Shown here: positions 19,744 to 26,344 of the stretch, piece after piece
Position numbering within the stretch: the first letter of the stretch is position 1
How the letters are laid out: each line of letters starts with the position of its first letter
Assembly: GCA_009772935.1 (NCBI GenBank)
Contig: WOUR01000017.1
Coordinates: 102,298 to 166,297 of the forward strand
Origin: Rhodospirillaceae bacterium
GTDB lineage: Bacteria > Pseudomonadota > Alphaproteobacteria > Reyranellales > Reyranellaceae
Direction: 5' to 3'
DNA: 64,000 nucleotides
Notes under the pieces: generated by a model
Databases searched by the model: none
What the model was told of the DNA's origin: nothing
The model's input: the letters and a program-made list of their open reading frames with translations, nothing else
Made by a program: the position numbers and the translations under genes

Positions 19744-20703
19744 TCAGGCGGCCTTGTCGGCATCGAGCGGGCGCTGCCAGTGTGAGATGCGGTTCTTCAT
19801 CCGCATCCTGGCCAGTTCGCCGGCGGTGGAGCGCCATACCGGCGGATCGATGTCGACGATCTCGCCCTCGTAGAACGGCCAGTGCTCCAGTGCGGTGCCT
19901 CGCGCGAGGCATTGGCCCCAAGTCTCGATCGCCAGCGCGACGGACTCCTGCGCTTCCTCGCGGGTCTGGCCGCTGGACCGGCAGAGCTGCACGGCGCAGG
20001 GCTCGTCCTGCTCGATGACGACGAACACGAAGTCGATCGTTCGCGCCTCCGGGATCAGCTTCTTGATGCCGCGCCGATAGAGCGCGTCCTGAATGTCGCC
20101 GCCGAAGTCGAACATCGTGCGCGACCAATCTTCGGCCTTGGCGCTCTGTCCCGTCGTCTTGAGATCTAACACGGTGATGTGGCCGCCCTCGCGCGCGGCA
20201 TGGGGCAGCCAATCGATCCGCATCTTGCACCAGACGCCGTTCGCCTCCTGCCAGATGCCGGTGACCTCGGCGTCGCCCTTGTCGGCACCGATCAGGTGAG
20301 CGATCGGCGAATCGGCCAGACGGCGACGGGCCGCCTCGGCAATGACCTCGGCTCGGTCCATTTCCTTGCCGAGCAGGGGCGTCGCGCCTTCAGCGATGGC
20401 GGCGTCTCGCGCCGCCCGCGCCGCGTTCGTGCGGTAGTCATCGAAGTTGAGCACCTTCAGCGGCCGACCCTTGCCTAGGATCAGCTTGTGCACGGCCGTC
20501 CCCATGCCCTGCGTCTTGGTCGACTGCTCGACCTCGAGCGCCTTGGACTTGTTGAGGTCAGGATGTCCCCACCAAGCATGCCCCGGCGACTGATTGATCA
20601 GCACCTTGGTGATTGAAGACGAGAGTGGCGGCTTCGGGGTGAGCCCGGCGCCGTGATAGGCCTTCTCCGGGATGTCGAGATACAGGCCGGGTTTGTCGAT
20701 CAT
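19744..20703 (-). CDS. RecE-like PD-(D/E)XK exonuclease
   Basis: A 319-residue nuclease of the exodeoxyribonuclease VIII type. It begins with YLDIPEKAYH and SSSITKVLINQSPGHAWW, shows GTAVHKLILG, and has the catalytic CKMRIDWLP...ITVLDLKTT (Asp, then D-x-K). The C-terminus continues with FGGDIQDALYRRG. It resects double-stranded ends for the annealing ATPase downstream. ATG 20703 overlaps the upstream small gene. Confidence 0.85.
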   Translation of the reverse strand: MIDKPGLYLDIPEKAYHGAGLTPKPPLSSSITKVLINQSPGHAWWGHPDLNKSKALEVEQSTKTQGMGTAVHKLILGKGRPLKVLNFDDYRTNAARAARDAAIAEGATPLLGKEMDRAEVIAEAARRRLADSPIAHLIGADKGDAEVTGIWQEANGVWCKMRIDWLPHAAREGGHITVLDLKTTGQSAKAEDWSRTMFDFGGDIQDALYRRGIKKLIPEARTIDFVFVVIEQDEPCAVQLCRSSGQTREEAQESVALAIETWGQCLARGTALEHWPFYEGEIVDIDPPVWRSTAGELARMRMKNRISHWQRPLDADKAA

Positions 20704-20879
20704 GCCGCTTCCTTCCGTTGAGTGAATCGATCTTGTCTCGCCACGATCTCGGCGCGGCCGACATGCGGGCAGGGTCGCAGGATCTCGCCCTCATGCCCTC
20801 GCGCACAGGCGGCCGCCTCGGCGTTGTCGCGGCATCGGCGATCGCAGACGCTGCAGCGCGGGGCTTCCGGATTCCTCAC
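20700..20879 (-). CDS. Small cysteine-rich protein (59 aa)
   Basis: A 59-codon frame from GTG 20879 to TGA 20700, coupled to both neighbours by 4-bp overlaps. It contains CSVCDRRC, a further CARGHEG and CPHVG, suggesting a zinc finger. No recognised family. Confidence 0.5.
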   Translation of the reverse strand: MRNPEAPRCSVCDRRCRDNAEAAACARGHEGEILRPCPHVGRAEIVARQDRFTQRKEAA

Positions 20880-21091
20880 GCCGCCCTCCGCGCCGCCATG
20901 TCGGCATTCCAGTTCTTCGCGGCGCGCTCGGCGGTGATGGCGTTGACGCCCTTGGTTCCGCAGGCCTGGCAGATGTAGTGGACCAGAAAAGACCGACTGC
21001 CCCGGCGTCGCAGCGTCGGCAGCCGATCGGTCCCGCAGTGGCAGCGGTGCACCTGGACCGCCGTCGCCTGCGTGATGATGACGCCGCTCAC
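20876..21091 (-). CDS. Lar-like small zinc-finger protein
   Basis: A 71-residue protein from GTG 21091. The pattern HRCHCGTDRLPTL...HYICQACGTKG...ERAAKNWN matches the layout of restriction-alleviation (Lar) type proteins: two CxxCG knuckles, then a helix ending in W-N. Lar would modulate type I restriction; that role is inferred from the pattern only. Confidence 0.5.
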   Translation of the reverse strand: MSGVIITQATAVQVHRCHCGTDRLPTLRRRGSRSFLVHYICQACGTKGVNAITAERAAKNWNADMAARRAA

Positions 21092-21297
21092 GCCCGCACC
21101 TTCGGCGGCATCAGATCCTGGTACGGCAGCTTGCCGGGATGCTTGCCGTCGGCCTGATAGCGGACCACGTGGTCGGCGTCCTCGCGCCGCACGACGGCCA
21201 CCAGCGGACCCGGATAGCCGACCAGATCGTCCGCGATGATGCGGTAGGGCCGCCGGGATGCGGTGAGGCCGGTGTCGCCGGTCTTCCATGCGATCAT
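21088..21297 (-). CDS. Hypothetical phage protein
   Basis: A 69-residue protein, beta-rich (PLVAVVRREDADHVVRYQAD), starting at ATG 21297. ATGA overlaps at both ends. No family recognised. Confidence 0.55.
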   Translation of the reverse strand: MIAWKTGDTGLTASRRPYRIIADDLVGYPGPLVAVVRREDADHVVRYQADGKHPGKLPYQDLMPPKVRA

Positions 21298-21497
21298 CGA
21301 CGCTGCCTCCGCTCGATGATGGCCCAGAGCTTGGTGGCCGTTGCGTCATCCGCCCGGATGAACCAGCGGTGCGGGTCGCGCGTGAACGAGAGCCATGCGG
21401 CTGTGTCTTCTGGCTTGATGACGCCGGCCTCGACCAGCTCGTGCTTGTCGATACTGGTCAGTATCCGCAGGCAGTTGTGAAACTCGGCAAAGGTCAT
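21294..21497 (-). CDS. Hypothetical phage protein
   Basis: A 67-residue helical protein (MTFAEFHNCLRILTSIDKHEL) starting at ATG 21497, coupled on both sides by ATGA. No family recognised. Confidence 0.55.
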   Translation of the reverse strand: MTFAEFHNCLRILTSIDKHELVEAGVIKPEDTAAWLSFTRDPHRWFIRADDATATKLWAIIERRQRR

Positions 21498-21697
21498 GCT
21501 CCGTCCCCTCCATCACCCATCCGCCGCCGCTCCAGCGCGCCGAACAGCCGGCCGGCCTCGGTTGCGATTGCCGGGTTGTCCGACCGGCAGAGCGTCGGCA
21601 GGGCCTTGCGCAGCTCGTCCGTCGCGACCTGGTGGCGCACGATCTGGCGCGCCATGAAGAGCGCCCGCGTCTCCATCAGGAAGGTGTCGGTCGTCAT
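21494..21697 (-). CDS. Hypothetical phage protein
   Basis: A 67-residue helical protein from ATG 21697 (METRALFMARQIVRHQVATD). ATGA overlaps at both ends. Longer in-frame residues upstream are antisense or out-of-frame coding of the next gene. No family recognised. Confidence 0.55.
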   Translation of the reverse strand: MTTDTFLMETRALFMARQIVRHQVATDELRKALPTLCRSDNPAIATEAGRLFGALERRRMGDGGDGA

Positions 21698-21972
21698 GGT
21701 TTGGTGGCCTTCACCCGCTGGCAGGCGACACGGCTTCCCTTCGGCAGGACGTTCGCCTCGCTCGCGGCATCCAGCAGGCACGCGGTCTGGCCCTGCGGCT
21801 TGCCGCGCGGGCGGCACGACACGGCGCCGGTGCAGACCCACAACTGGTGCGTTGCCGGCGAGCGTCCGACGTCATCGGCGGCCCGTGCGCGCGGCGCGAA
21901 CACCGTGAAGACGATCACGCCGGCCAGCACCATCGCTGGGCCCAGGAGAAGCCAGGTGCGGGCGGGGGTCAT
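21694..21972 (-). CDS. Small exported or membrane-anchored protein
   Basis: A 92-residue protein with an N-terminal hydrophobic segment (ARTWLLLGPAMVLAGVIVF) and a plausible signal-peptidase site after PRARA. The mature part has three cysteines (WVCTGAVSC and ACLLD with a late VACQ). Start ATG 21972. Possibly an envelope protein made early in infection; function unknown. Confidence 0.55.
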   Translation of the reverse strand: MTPARTWLLLGPAMVLAGVIVFTVFAPRARAADDVGRSPATHQLWVCTGAVSCRPRGKPQGQTACLLDAASEANVLPKGSRVACQRVKATKP

Positions 21973-22163
21973 ACGATCCCTCGCCAAATCTGCCGCAACA
22001 CGCGCTGATCAAAGTCGGACGACACGAAGCCGACCGACGACCACATCCGCTGCCAAGCGGCGATGCGGAAGGCGAGGTATATCGCCCGGACGTGCCGGAT
22101 GATGGGCAGGCGCCATGGCCATGCGGCTGGGTAGACCAGTGGCTTGGTGTCGTCGGCGCTCAC
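21969..22163 (-). CDS. Small basic hypothetical protein
   Basis: A 64-residue protein from GTG 22163 (GTGA overlap with the upstream stop). It is aromatic and basic (AAWPWRLPIIRHVRAIYLAF) and may associate with membranes or nucleic acid. No family recognised. Confidence 0.5.
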   Translation of the reverse strand: MSADDTKPLVYPAAWPWRLPIIRHVRAIYLAFRIAAWQRMWSSVGFVSSDFDQRVLRQIWRGIV

Positions 22164-22390
22164 CCTCCGGACTCCTCGTCATCGGAGTCGATCAAGCCGA
22201 GGTCGATGTAGCCCTCGCGCTCGTCGGCCTCTTCGTCGGCGCAGAACGCTTCGGCCTCCTCGGCCGTCATGCGGCGGAGGTCGCCCAGCGACGGCGACAG
22301 CTCGGCGATCAGATCGTCGACCACCTTGGCGACATCGAAGGATGCCGGGACTTCCTTCCCGATCATCGTGGTGCTGGGCACGACGCTCAT
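22160..22390 (-). CDS. Small acidic hypothetical protein
   Basis: A 76-residue, strongly acidic protein (AEEAEAFCADEEADEREG and a DSDDEESGG tail). Acidity is common in phage DNA-mimic inhibitors, but nothing else supports that role. ATG 22390. Confidence 0.5.
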   Translation of the reverse strand: MSVVPSTTMIGKEVPASFDVAKVVDDLIAELSPSLGDLRRMTAEEAEAFCADEEADEREGYIDLGLIDSDDEESGG

Positions 22391-22434
22391 GCCTGGTCGT
22401 TCTTCATCAGGGCGCGGATGCGGACTTCGATCAT
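22387..22434 (-). CDS. 15-codon coupled mini-ORF
   Basis: ATG 22434 to TGA 22387 encodes MIEVRIRALMKNDQA. It overlaps the upstream stop and downstream start by ATGA at both ends, exactly like the real genes around it, and fills an otherwise unexplained 40-base gap in the coupled operon. It could be a leader-type coupling peptide rather than a functional protein. Confidence 0.3.
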   Translation of the reverse strand: MIEVRIRALMKNDQA

Positions 22435-23024
22435 GTCGAGGCTCCCGGCGTGCGCCTCCGCAGGAAGTCCGCGTAGAACGTCAATATCTCGCGAGACCGC
22501 TCCTGCGGGTATTCGGCAGATGGGTGTCGCGATTCGTGGACGCTCCAGAACTCGACGCCGATGTGCAGATGGCCGTCCGACCGAACCGTCAGATTGCCGG
22601 CCTCATCGCGACGGAGGCCCGCCGATCCCATGACGCGGATACGTTGGCTGGACATCAGGGCGCGCCAGCGCGCGGCGTCGGTGTAGTCAGTGCTGGCCGT
22701 GGACAGAACTGCCCACTCCTCGAGGTCGAGCGGCACGCCGGCAACGCGGGCTTGTGCCATGTGGAAGCCGGCAATGACGAGGGCCGCGGCCTTGGTTGGC
22801 GCGTCGGTCAGGGCCTCGCTGTCGCCGTCCTTGGTGCGGCCGTATAGCGTCCAGAACTGGGCCTCATCGTCGGGGCACGCGACGCACTCGGTCTTATCGA
22901 CGCCGGTCTGAGAGCGGAGATCGCGGACGCCGCTGATAGTGAGCGAGCGGAAGCGCGACCAGACCGGCTCGGCATTCTTGAGGCAGCAGTTGTAGAGGAT
23001 GGCTGGGGTAAGGACGCCGCTCAT
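22431..23024 (-). CDS. Hypothetical phage protein
   Basis: A 197-residue soluble protein starting MSGVLTPAILYNCCLKNAEP. It contains KTECVACPDDEAQFW and a C-terminal acidic/aromatic domain (HLHIGVEFWSVHESRHPS). I recognise no family. ATGA overlaps with both neighbours. Confidence 0.6.
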   Translation of the reverse strand: MSGVLTPAILYNCCLKNAEPVWSRFRSLTISGVRDLRSQTGVDKTECVACPDDEAQFWTLYGRTKDGDSEALTDAPTKAAALVIAGFHMAQARVAGVPLDLEEWAVLSTASTDYTDAARWRALMSSQRIRVMGSAGLRRDEAGNLTVRSDGHLHIGVEFWSVHESRHPSAEYPQERSREILTFYADFLRRRTPGAST

Positions 23025-23245
23025 GCCGCCACTCCCGCCGCCGCTACCGGCAGCATCTTGTCGGAAGCGTCGGCGGCCTCGTACAGCGCGTTCGCCATGG
23101 CGCGGGCTTCGGTGGCCGGCATGTCGAGGCTCGTCATCACGCCGCCGCTGATGTGCCCGATCGCCAAGGCGACGCGGTCCGCATGTGCCGGGAACGCGAT
23201 GCCATCGGTCCTGCCAATGGTGAACCGGAAGATCGGCTTGCTCAC
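23021..23245 (-). CDS. Hypothetical phage protein
   Basis: A 74-residue protein (MSKPIFRFTIGRTDGIAFPA then GGVMTSLDMPATEARAMANALYEA). Small beta strand plus helix layout. Second gene of the leftward operon, ATGA-coupled on both sides. Confidence 0.55.
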   Translation of the reverse strand: MSKPIFRFTIGRTDGIAFPAHADRVALAIGHISGGVMTSLDMPATEARAMANALYEAADASDKMLPVAAAGVAA

Positions 23246-23490
23246 GCCGCCGCCCCGTCGCGCGAGTACACCAGCCGCAGCCTCGGGTTCACCGGCAGCC
23301 GAACCGCCATCGGCAGCGCCCGCTCGACGGACAGGTGCGCCACCCGCACCGGACGCGGACGGGCCTCGCCATCGAACTGGACGCTTGCCAGCGGGATGCC
23401 GCCGGCCTCGAGCAGCTCAAGCACCTTGCCGCGGCCGTAGCTGACCGGGCCGTGGTGGATGACGATGGTGCCCTTGGTGATATCGGACAT
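23242..23490 (-). CDS. First gene of the leftward operon; small CarD/Tudor-like beta-barrel protein
   Basis: An 82-residue protein. The pattern KGTIVIHHGPVSYGRGKVLE, a second strand ASVQFDGE, and RPVRVAHLSVE resembles the small SH3/Tudor-like barrels of CarD/Mfd-type RNA-polymerase-interacting domains and UvrD C-terminal domains. That similarity is judged by eye. It is the first gene after pL, the position of lambda N, preceded by GGGAGGG and a folded leader. An antitermination role is therefore an attractive but untested inference. Confidence 0.5.
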   Translation of the reverse strand: MSDITKGTIVIHHGPVSYGRGKVLELLEAGGIPLASVQFDGEARPRPVRVAHLSVERALPMAVRLPVNPRLRLVYSRDGAAA

Positions 23491-23498
23491 GCTGCCCT

Positions 23499-23560
23499 CC
23501 CGGAGCGGGGGACCGGCGCTGTGGGGCAGACGCCGGTCCGTGTGTCTCGCTCGCTCCGGG
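23499..23560 (-). promoter_or_regulatory. Nested hairpin in the pL leader RNA
   Basis: On the minus strand an outer 9-bp perfect stem (CCCGGAGCG 23560-23552 with CGCTCCGGG 23507-23499) encloses an inner 9-bp perfect stem (GGACCGGCG 23539-23531 with CGCCGGTCC 23518-23510, 12-nt loop). The outer 3' arm abuts the ribosome-binding site of the first gene. It could be an RNA antitermination site of put/nut type or a translational control element. Confidence 0.6.
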
Positions 23561-23600
23561 TGCGGCCCGGCCCGTGTCTGCGTGGTGCAGGACGGGTGGA

Positions 23601-23629
23601 AACGTACGCAAAATGCGTTCGACGGTCAA
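23601..23629 (-). promoter_or_regulatory. Leftward early promoter pL
   Basis: TTGACC (23629-23624), 17-bp spacer, then TACGTT (23606-23601), reading left. The -35 lies between two repressor operators and the spacer is mostly operator sequence, so CI binding would block polymerase directly. It precedes the whole leftward operon. Confidence 0.65.
23604..23620. promoter_or_regulatory. CI operator OL1
   Basis: Copy of the 17-bp operator palindrome GAACGCAAAATGCGTTC with one mismatch (GTACGC on the left arm). It overlaps the pL spacer and -10. The centre-to-centre distance to OL2 is 24 bp, as between the two sites beside cI. Confidence 0.75.
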
Positions 23630-23644
23630 ACGCAAAATGCGTTC
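23628..23644. promoter_or_regulatory. CI operator OL2
   Basis: Second operator at pL, AAACGCAAAATGCGTTC, one mismatch from the perfect palindrome. It lies immediately upstream of the pL -35. Confidence 0.75.
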
Positions 23645-23676
23645 CATGCGGCCCTATAGTTCGCGGGGAGGCTCCA

Positions 23677-24145
23677 ATGCGGATTTCTGCGACTGGTTTA
23701 TTGGCTCTGCTGCTGCTAGCGGCGAGCCCGGCTCACGCTTGGTGGAACTACGCCAAATGGGGGGATGACCCTCGACGAACTGCGGAAAGCCAGCGGCGAC
23801 AAGATCGAAGAATGCACCAGCCCGTGCCGTCTCAACACGACCCACGTAGCGCGCGGCGTCCAGGTGGTCGGGCTTACAGGCGATGCAGGATTCGCGTTTG
23901 ATGCGGCCGGATTGCTTGAAGGGACCGTGCTGTGGTTTGAAGATCCGCTTGCGGAAGGTGCGCTAAAGCGGGCCTTGCTCAGCATCTACGGCGCGCCCGT
24001 AAGCGAAACGACGGGAGCCACGAGATCCACGATCTGGCGGGGCGACGACCGAACGACGATCGGCCTGACGGTGTATACTCACCTCAAGGGATTGGCGCTC
24101 AGCGGAGTTTTTGTAGTTTACCGGCCGCCCGCGAAAGGCTTGTAG
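23677..24145 (+). pseudogene. Frameshifted gene for a small secreted protein
   Basis: ATG 23677 behind GGGGAGG starts a good signal peptide (ISATGLLALLLLAASPAHA) and WWNYAKWG. The frame then loses sense at a run of six G (about 23759-23764). In the +1 frame coding continues as MTLDELRKASGDKIEECTSP and runs to TAG 24145 with sensible codons (about 126 residues). Removing one G joins them into one 155-residue exported protein with a WG-MTLDEL junction. The cause is a real frameshift, a sequencing error, or phase variation at the G-run. The gene faces away from pL, next to OL2, so CI may also control it. Function unknown. Confidence 0.65.
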
Positions 24146-24318
24146 CTGAAACGCGGGCAGCGCTGCGGAAGTGACGGCGCGCTACATTTCGTGTAGCGTC
24201 CACCAATAGAAACGGCCCGCCGACTGGCATCGGGGGCCGTTGAGATCATCGCGAAGGAAGGGCTGCGCGCCGGTTGAGATCATAACCGGAGCGAAACGCG
24301 ATGCCAAGCGCAGCGGGC

Positions 24319-25284
24319 CTAGCCGTCTTGGGGCTTTGGGGTATACTTTTCGGGAACATCAGTGGCTGGGACGAAGGCAAATTCGTCGGCGCCGACTCTC
24401 GTCCATCGGTAGCAAAAGCCAGCGTGCCTGATGTTACGCATGAAGTCTTCGAACTCCATCATGACGAAAAGATAGAGCGTCGCAGTTCCAGCGTTGATCT
24501 CGTCAATCAGCGGGCCGTCGATATCGACGACGCCGGGCATGTCCATGGGGCGATGTTCAGCACCCTCAGCCAAGACATGAACCGCTGTGAAGTGATGGCT
24601 AGCAGTGAAGGTCGGGGCGTCGGGAAGTTGCTCTACCCCCGCCCAATAGCCAGTAGAGACACGGGTTATCAAAGCGGGCGTCCGGCCGTGGTTGCTCACC
24701 AAGAGAGCGGAGATTCTGCGACGTTGCCCATCGGCAAGTATTGCGACCGTAGGAGCGCCCTCCCAAGCGGCGCGAGCGACGGCCATATCCGAGAGGTATG
24801 GTGGGTGCGTTATGGTGAGGATCGGAAGTTCGATGGCAACAGAGGCATGAGCGGCGCGACTGGCGGCCTGCGCGGCTTCAATGCCGGAATCGGCGGTACG
24901 CTTGGCCTCCCGGAAGGTCAGCCAAAGAAAAACGAGAGTGACAGCGCCCACCGCGAGTTGGACGGCCGCCGCAACGACCATGTAAAACGCCCAACGCGCC
25001 ATTTCGTTTTGAGCCTGGAGGTCTTCGAGTTCACGCTCCTCTCTTTGCTTATCGGCTCCGGCATTTGCAGCCTTCTCGGCGGCGTATATCTTTATCGCTT
25101 CGTCGAACAGCAACCGAAGCACGCTCGTGTCCGCAACGGCTTCCTGGCTGCGGTTTTTCTCGTGGGAGCTTTGGTCTGGATCCCGATCATTGCTGTGCTG
25201 CGCCCATACGTGAAGTGGTGACATCAACAAGAAGGCGGCCACCACCAGCGCGCCGCAACGCGCTACCTTCGGCCAGAGGATCAC
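24319..25284 (-). CDS. Membrane protein downstream of cI (rex-like position)
   Basis: A 321-residue protein: N-terminal signal or anchor (about 9-28, LHVWAQ), a charged helical linker (55-92), a transmembrane segment (about 95-117, FYMVVAAAVQLAVGAVTLVF), a helical stretch FREAKRTADSGIEAAQAA, then a 190-residue soluble domain with no recognised signature (ISALLVSNHGRTPALITRVS). It lies 49 bp after cI on the same strand, so it is probably expressed in the lysogen with the repressor, as rexAB is in lambda. A lysogenic conversion or superinfection-exclusion role is inference from position and topology. Confidence 0.7.
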   Translation of the reverse strand: MILWPKVARCGALVVAAFLLMSPLHVWAQHSNDRDPDQSSHEKNRSQEAVADTSVLRLLFDEAIKIYAAEKAANAGADKQREERELEDLQAQNEMARWAFYMVVAAAVQLAVGAVTLVFLWLTFREAKRTADSGIEAAQAASRAAHASVAIELPILTITHPPYLSDMAVARAAWEGAPTVAILADGQRRRISALLVSNHGRTPALITRVSTGYWAGVEQLPDAPTFTASHHFTAVHVLAEGAEHRPMDMPGVVDIDGPLIDEINAGTATLYLFVMMEFEDFMRNIRHAGFCYRWTRVGADEFAFVPATDVPEKYTPKPQDG

Positions 25285-25332
25285 GTCGACCTCACCGCCC
25301 GCCCGTCGCCAGCAGCGCCACGTACGCCGCCA

Positions 25333-26025
25333 TCATTTCCGCCGCCTGATCGGCCGATAGGTCGCAAGCACGACCGCCACGACCCGGACCTCTTCGTCGC
25401 CGTCGTGACCCTCCTTGGGGTTAAACTCGATCGGCTTCCACTTGCTCTCGGTCGAATCCGGCGACAGCACGATCAGCTTCCCGCGCTTGGTAATGCGCTT
25501 CGCTGTCACCTCGCGCTGGCTGGCCTGAGCGCGGATGCGTTCGACAATCACGATGTCTTCCTCTTCCGGCTCGATGGGCGCCTTCCAAACATCCAGGCAG
25601 TGCAGCACCTCGCCGCTCCTGAACACCCTGTTCATCGAGTTGCCGCGCACGATCAGGCCGTATTGCGCGTCATGCGGATAGGCGGGGTCGGCGGCAATGG
25701 GGAACTGCTCGAAATCGCGTGGATCCATCTCGACGTCGATATCAAGCCACTGGCCAGCCGCCACTTCGCCGTTAATCGGGATTGTTTGGGCGGCGGCGCT
25801 CTTCTTCACCTTGCCGGGGAAGGGCCCTCCCTCGTGGAGCCAGAGCCACGGCACCGAAAATGCCTGAGCATAGCGTTTCAGCTGGTCAATCTTCGGTCGG
25901 CGGTGTCCATTTTCGTGGTCGGCATAGGTCGTTTTCGTCCAGCCAAAGGCTCGCACGGCATCGGCCGCGCTCTCATAGCCGGCCTTTTGCCGCGCCCACC
26001 GAAGCCGTTCCGCAAGTGAATCCAT
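25333..26025 (-). CDS. cI: CI-type repressor (HTH plus S24 peptidase)
   Basis: A 230-residue lysogeny repressor. N-terminal HTH (RQKAGYESAADAVRAFGWTK, TYADHENGHRRP) at 12-44. The C-terminal LexA/CI-type domain has the cleavage site A90-G91 (GEVAAGQW), catalytic S130 (RGNSM) and K176 (TAKRI), so RecA-stimulated self-cleavage and SOS induction are expected. ATG 26025 is preferred; an in-frame TTG at 26034 is possible. It is divergent from cro across two palindromic operators that recur at pL. Confidence 0.92.
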   Translation of the reverse strand: MDSLAERLRWARQKAGYESAADAVRAFGWTKTTYADHENGHRRPKIDQLKRYAQAFSVPWLWLHEGGPFPGKVKKSAAAQTIPINGEVAAGQWLDIDVEMDPRDFEQFPIAADPAYPHDAQYGLIVRGNSMNRVFRSGEVLHCLDVWKAPIEPEEEDIVIVERIRAQASQREVTAKRITKRGKLIVLSPDSTESKWKPIEFNPKEGHDGDEEVRVVAVVLATYRPIRRRK

Positions 26026-26048
26026 CTCAGCCAAGGTTTCACACGGGG

Positions 26049-26065
26049 AAACGCAAAAGGCGTTG
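26049..26065. promoter_or_regulatory. CI operator OR-a
   Basis: AAACGCAAAAGGCGTTG, two to three changes from the palindrome GAACGCAAAATGCGTTC. It is the weaker site, on the cI side of the divergent region. Its last bases overlap TTGACT (26063-26068), a possible rightward -35. Confidence 0.7.
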
Positions 26066-26072
26066 ACTTACA

Positions 26073-26089
26073 GAACGCAAAATGCGTTC
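26073..26089. promoter_or_regulatory. CI operator OR-b (perfect palindrome)
   Basis: GAACGCAAAATGCGTTC, a perfect 7-bp inverted repeat around AAA. It starts 24 bp after OR-a and lies between the TTGACT hexamer and the cro start, covering the rightward promoter region. No convincing -10 is visible behind TTGACT at 17 or 18 bp. Confidence 0.8.
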
Positions 26090-26098
26090 ATGCGCCGC

Positions 26099-26344
26099 AT
26101 GATTACTTCCCCTGCGCACGCGATAGAGCTTCTCGGCGGATCTCGAGCCGTTGCAGGCCGGATTTCTCGTCCGCTTACGACTGTGTCGAGCTGGGCGTCG
26201 CGTCAGTCGATTCCCGTCGATGTGTGGGCGCTTCTGATTGAGTTTGCCCGCGAGAAAGCCGTGGATGGTTTCGACTATGAAACCCTCACTCGCGCGCATG
26301 CAGGCGCCGCAACGAAGCTGCCGCGCTCAAAGAGGGCCGCCTGA
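26099..26344 (+). CDS. Cro-like regulator
   Basis: An 81-residue HTH protein of the Cro/YdaS type (AIELLGGSRAVAGRISRPL, TTVSSWASRQSIPVDVW). ATG 26099 and ATG 26090 are both in frame. No Shine-Dalgarno is visible and the rightward promoter lies very close, so cro may be translated from a leaderless mRNA. It is divergent from cI and its stop overlaps the HNH start (TGATG). Confidence 0.75.
   Translation: MITSPAHAIELLGGSRAVAGRISRPLTTVSSWASRQSIPVDVWALLIEFAREKAVDGFDYETLTRAHAGAATKLPRSKRAA

Noticed and set aside
24301..25221. Plus-strand 306-codon frame opposite the membrane protein gene
   Set aside because: The minus-strand product has signal, coiled-coil and transmembrane features; the plus-strand product has none and no ribosome-binding site.
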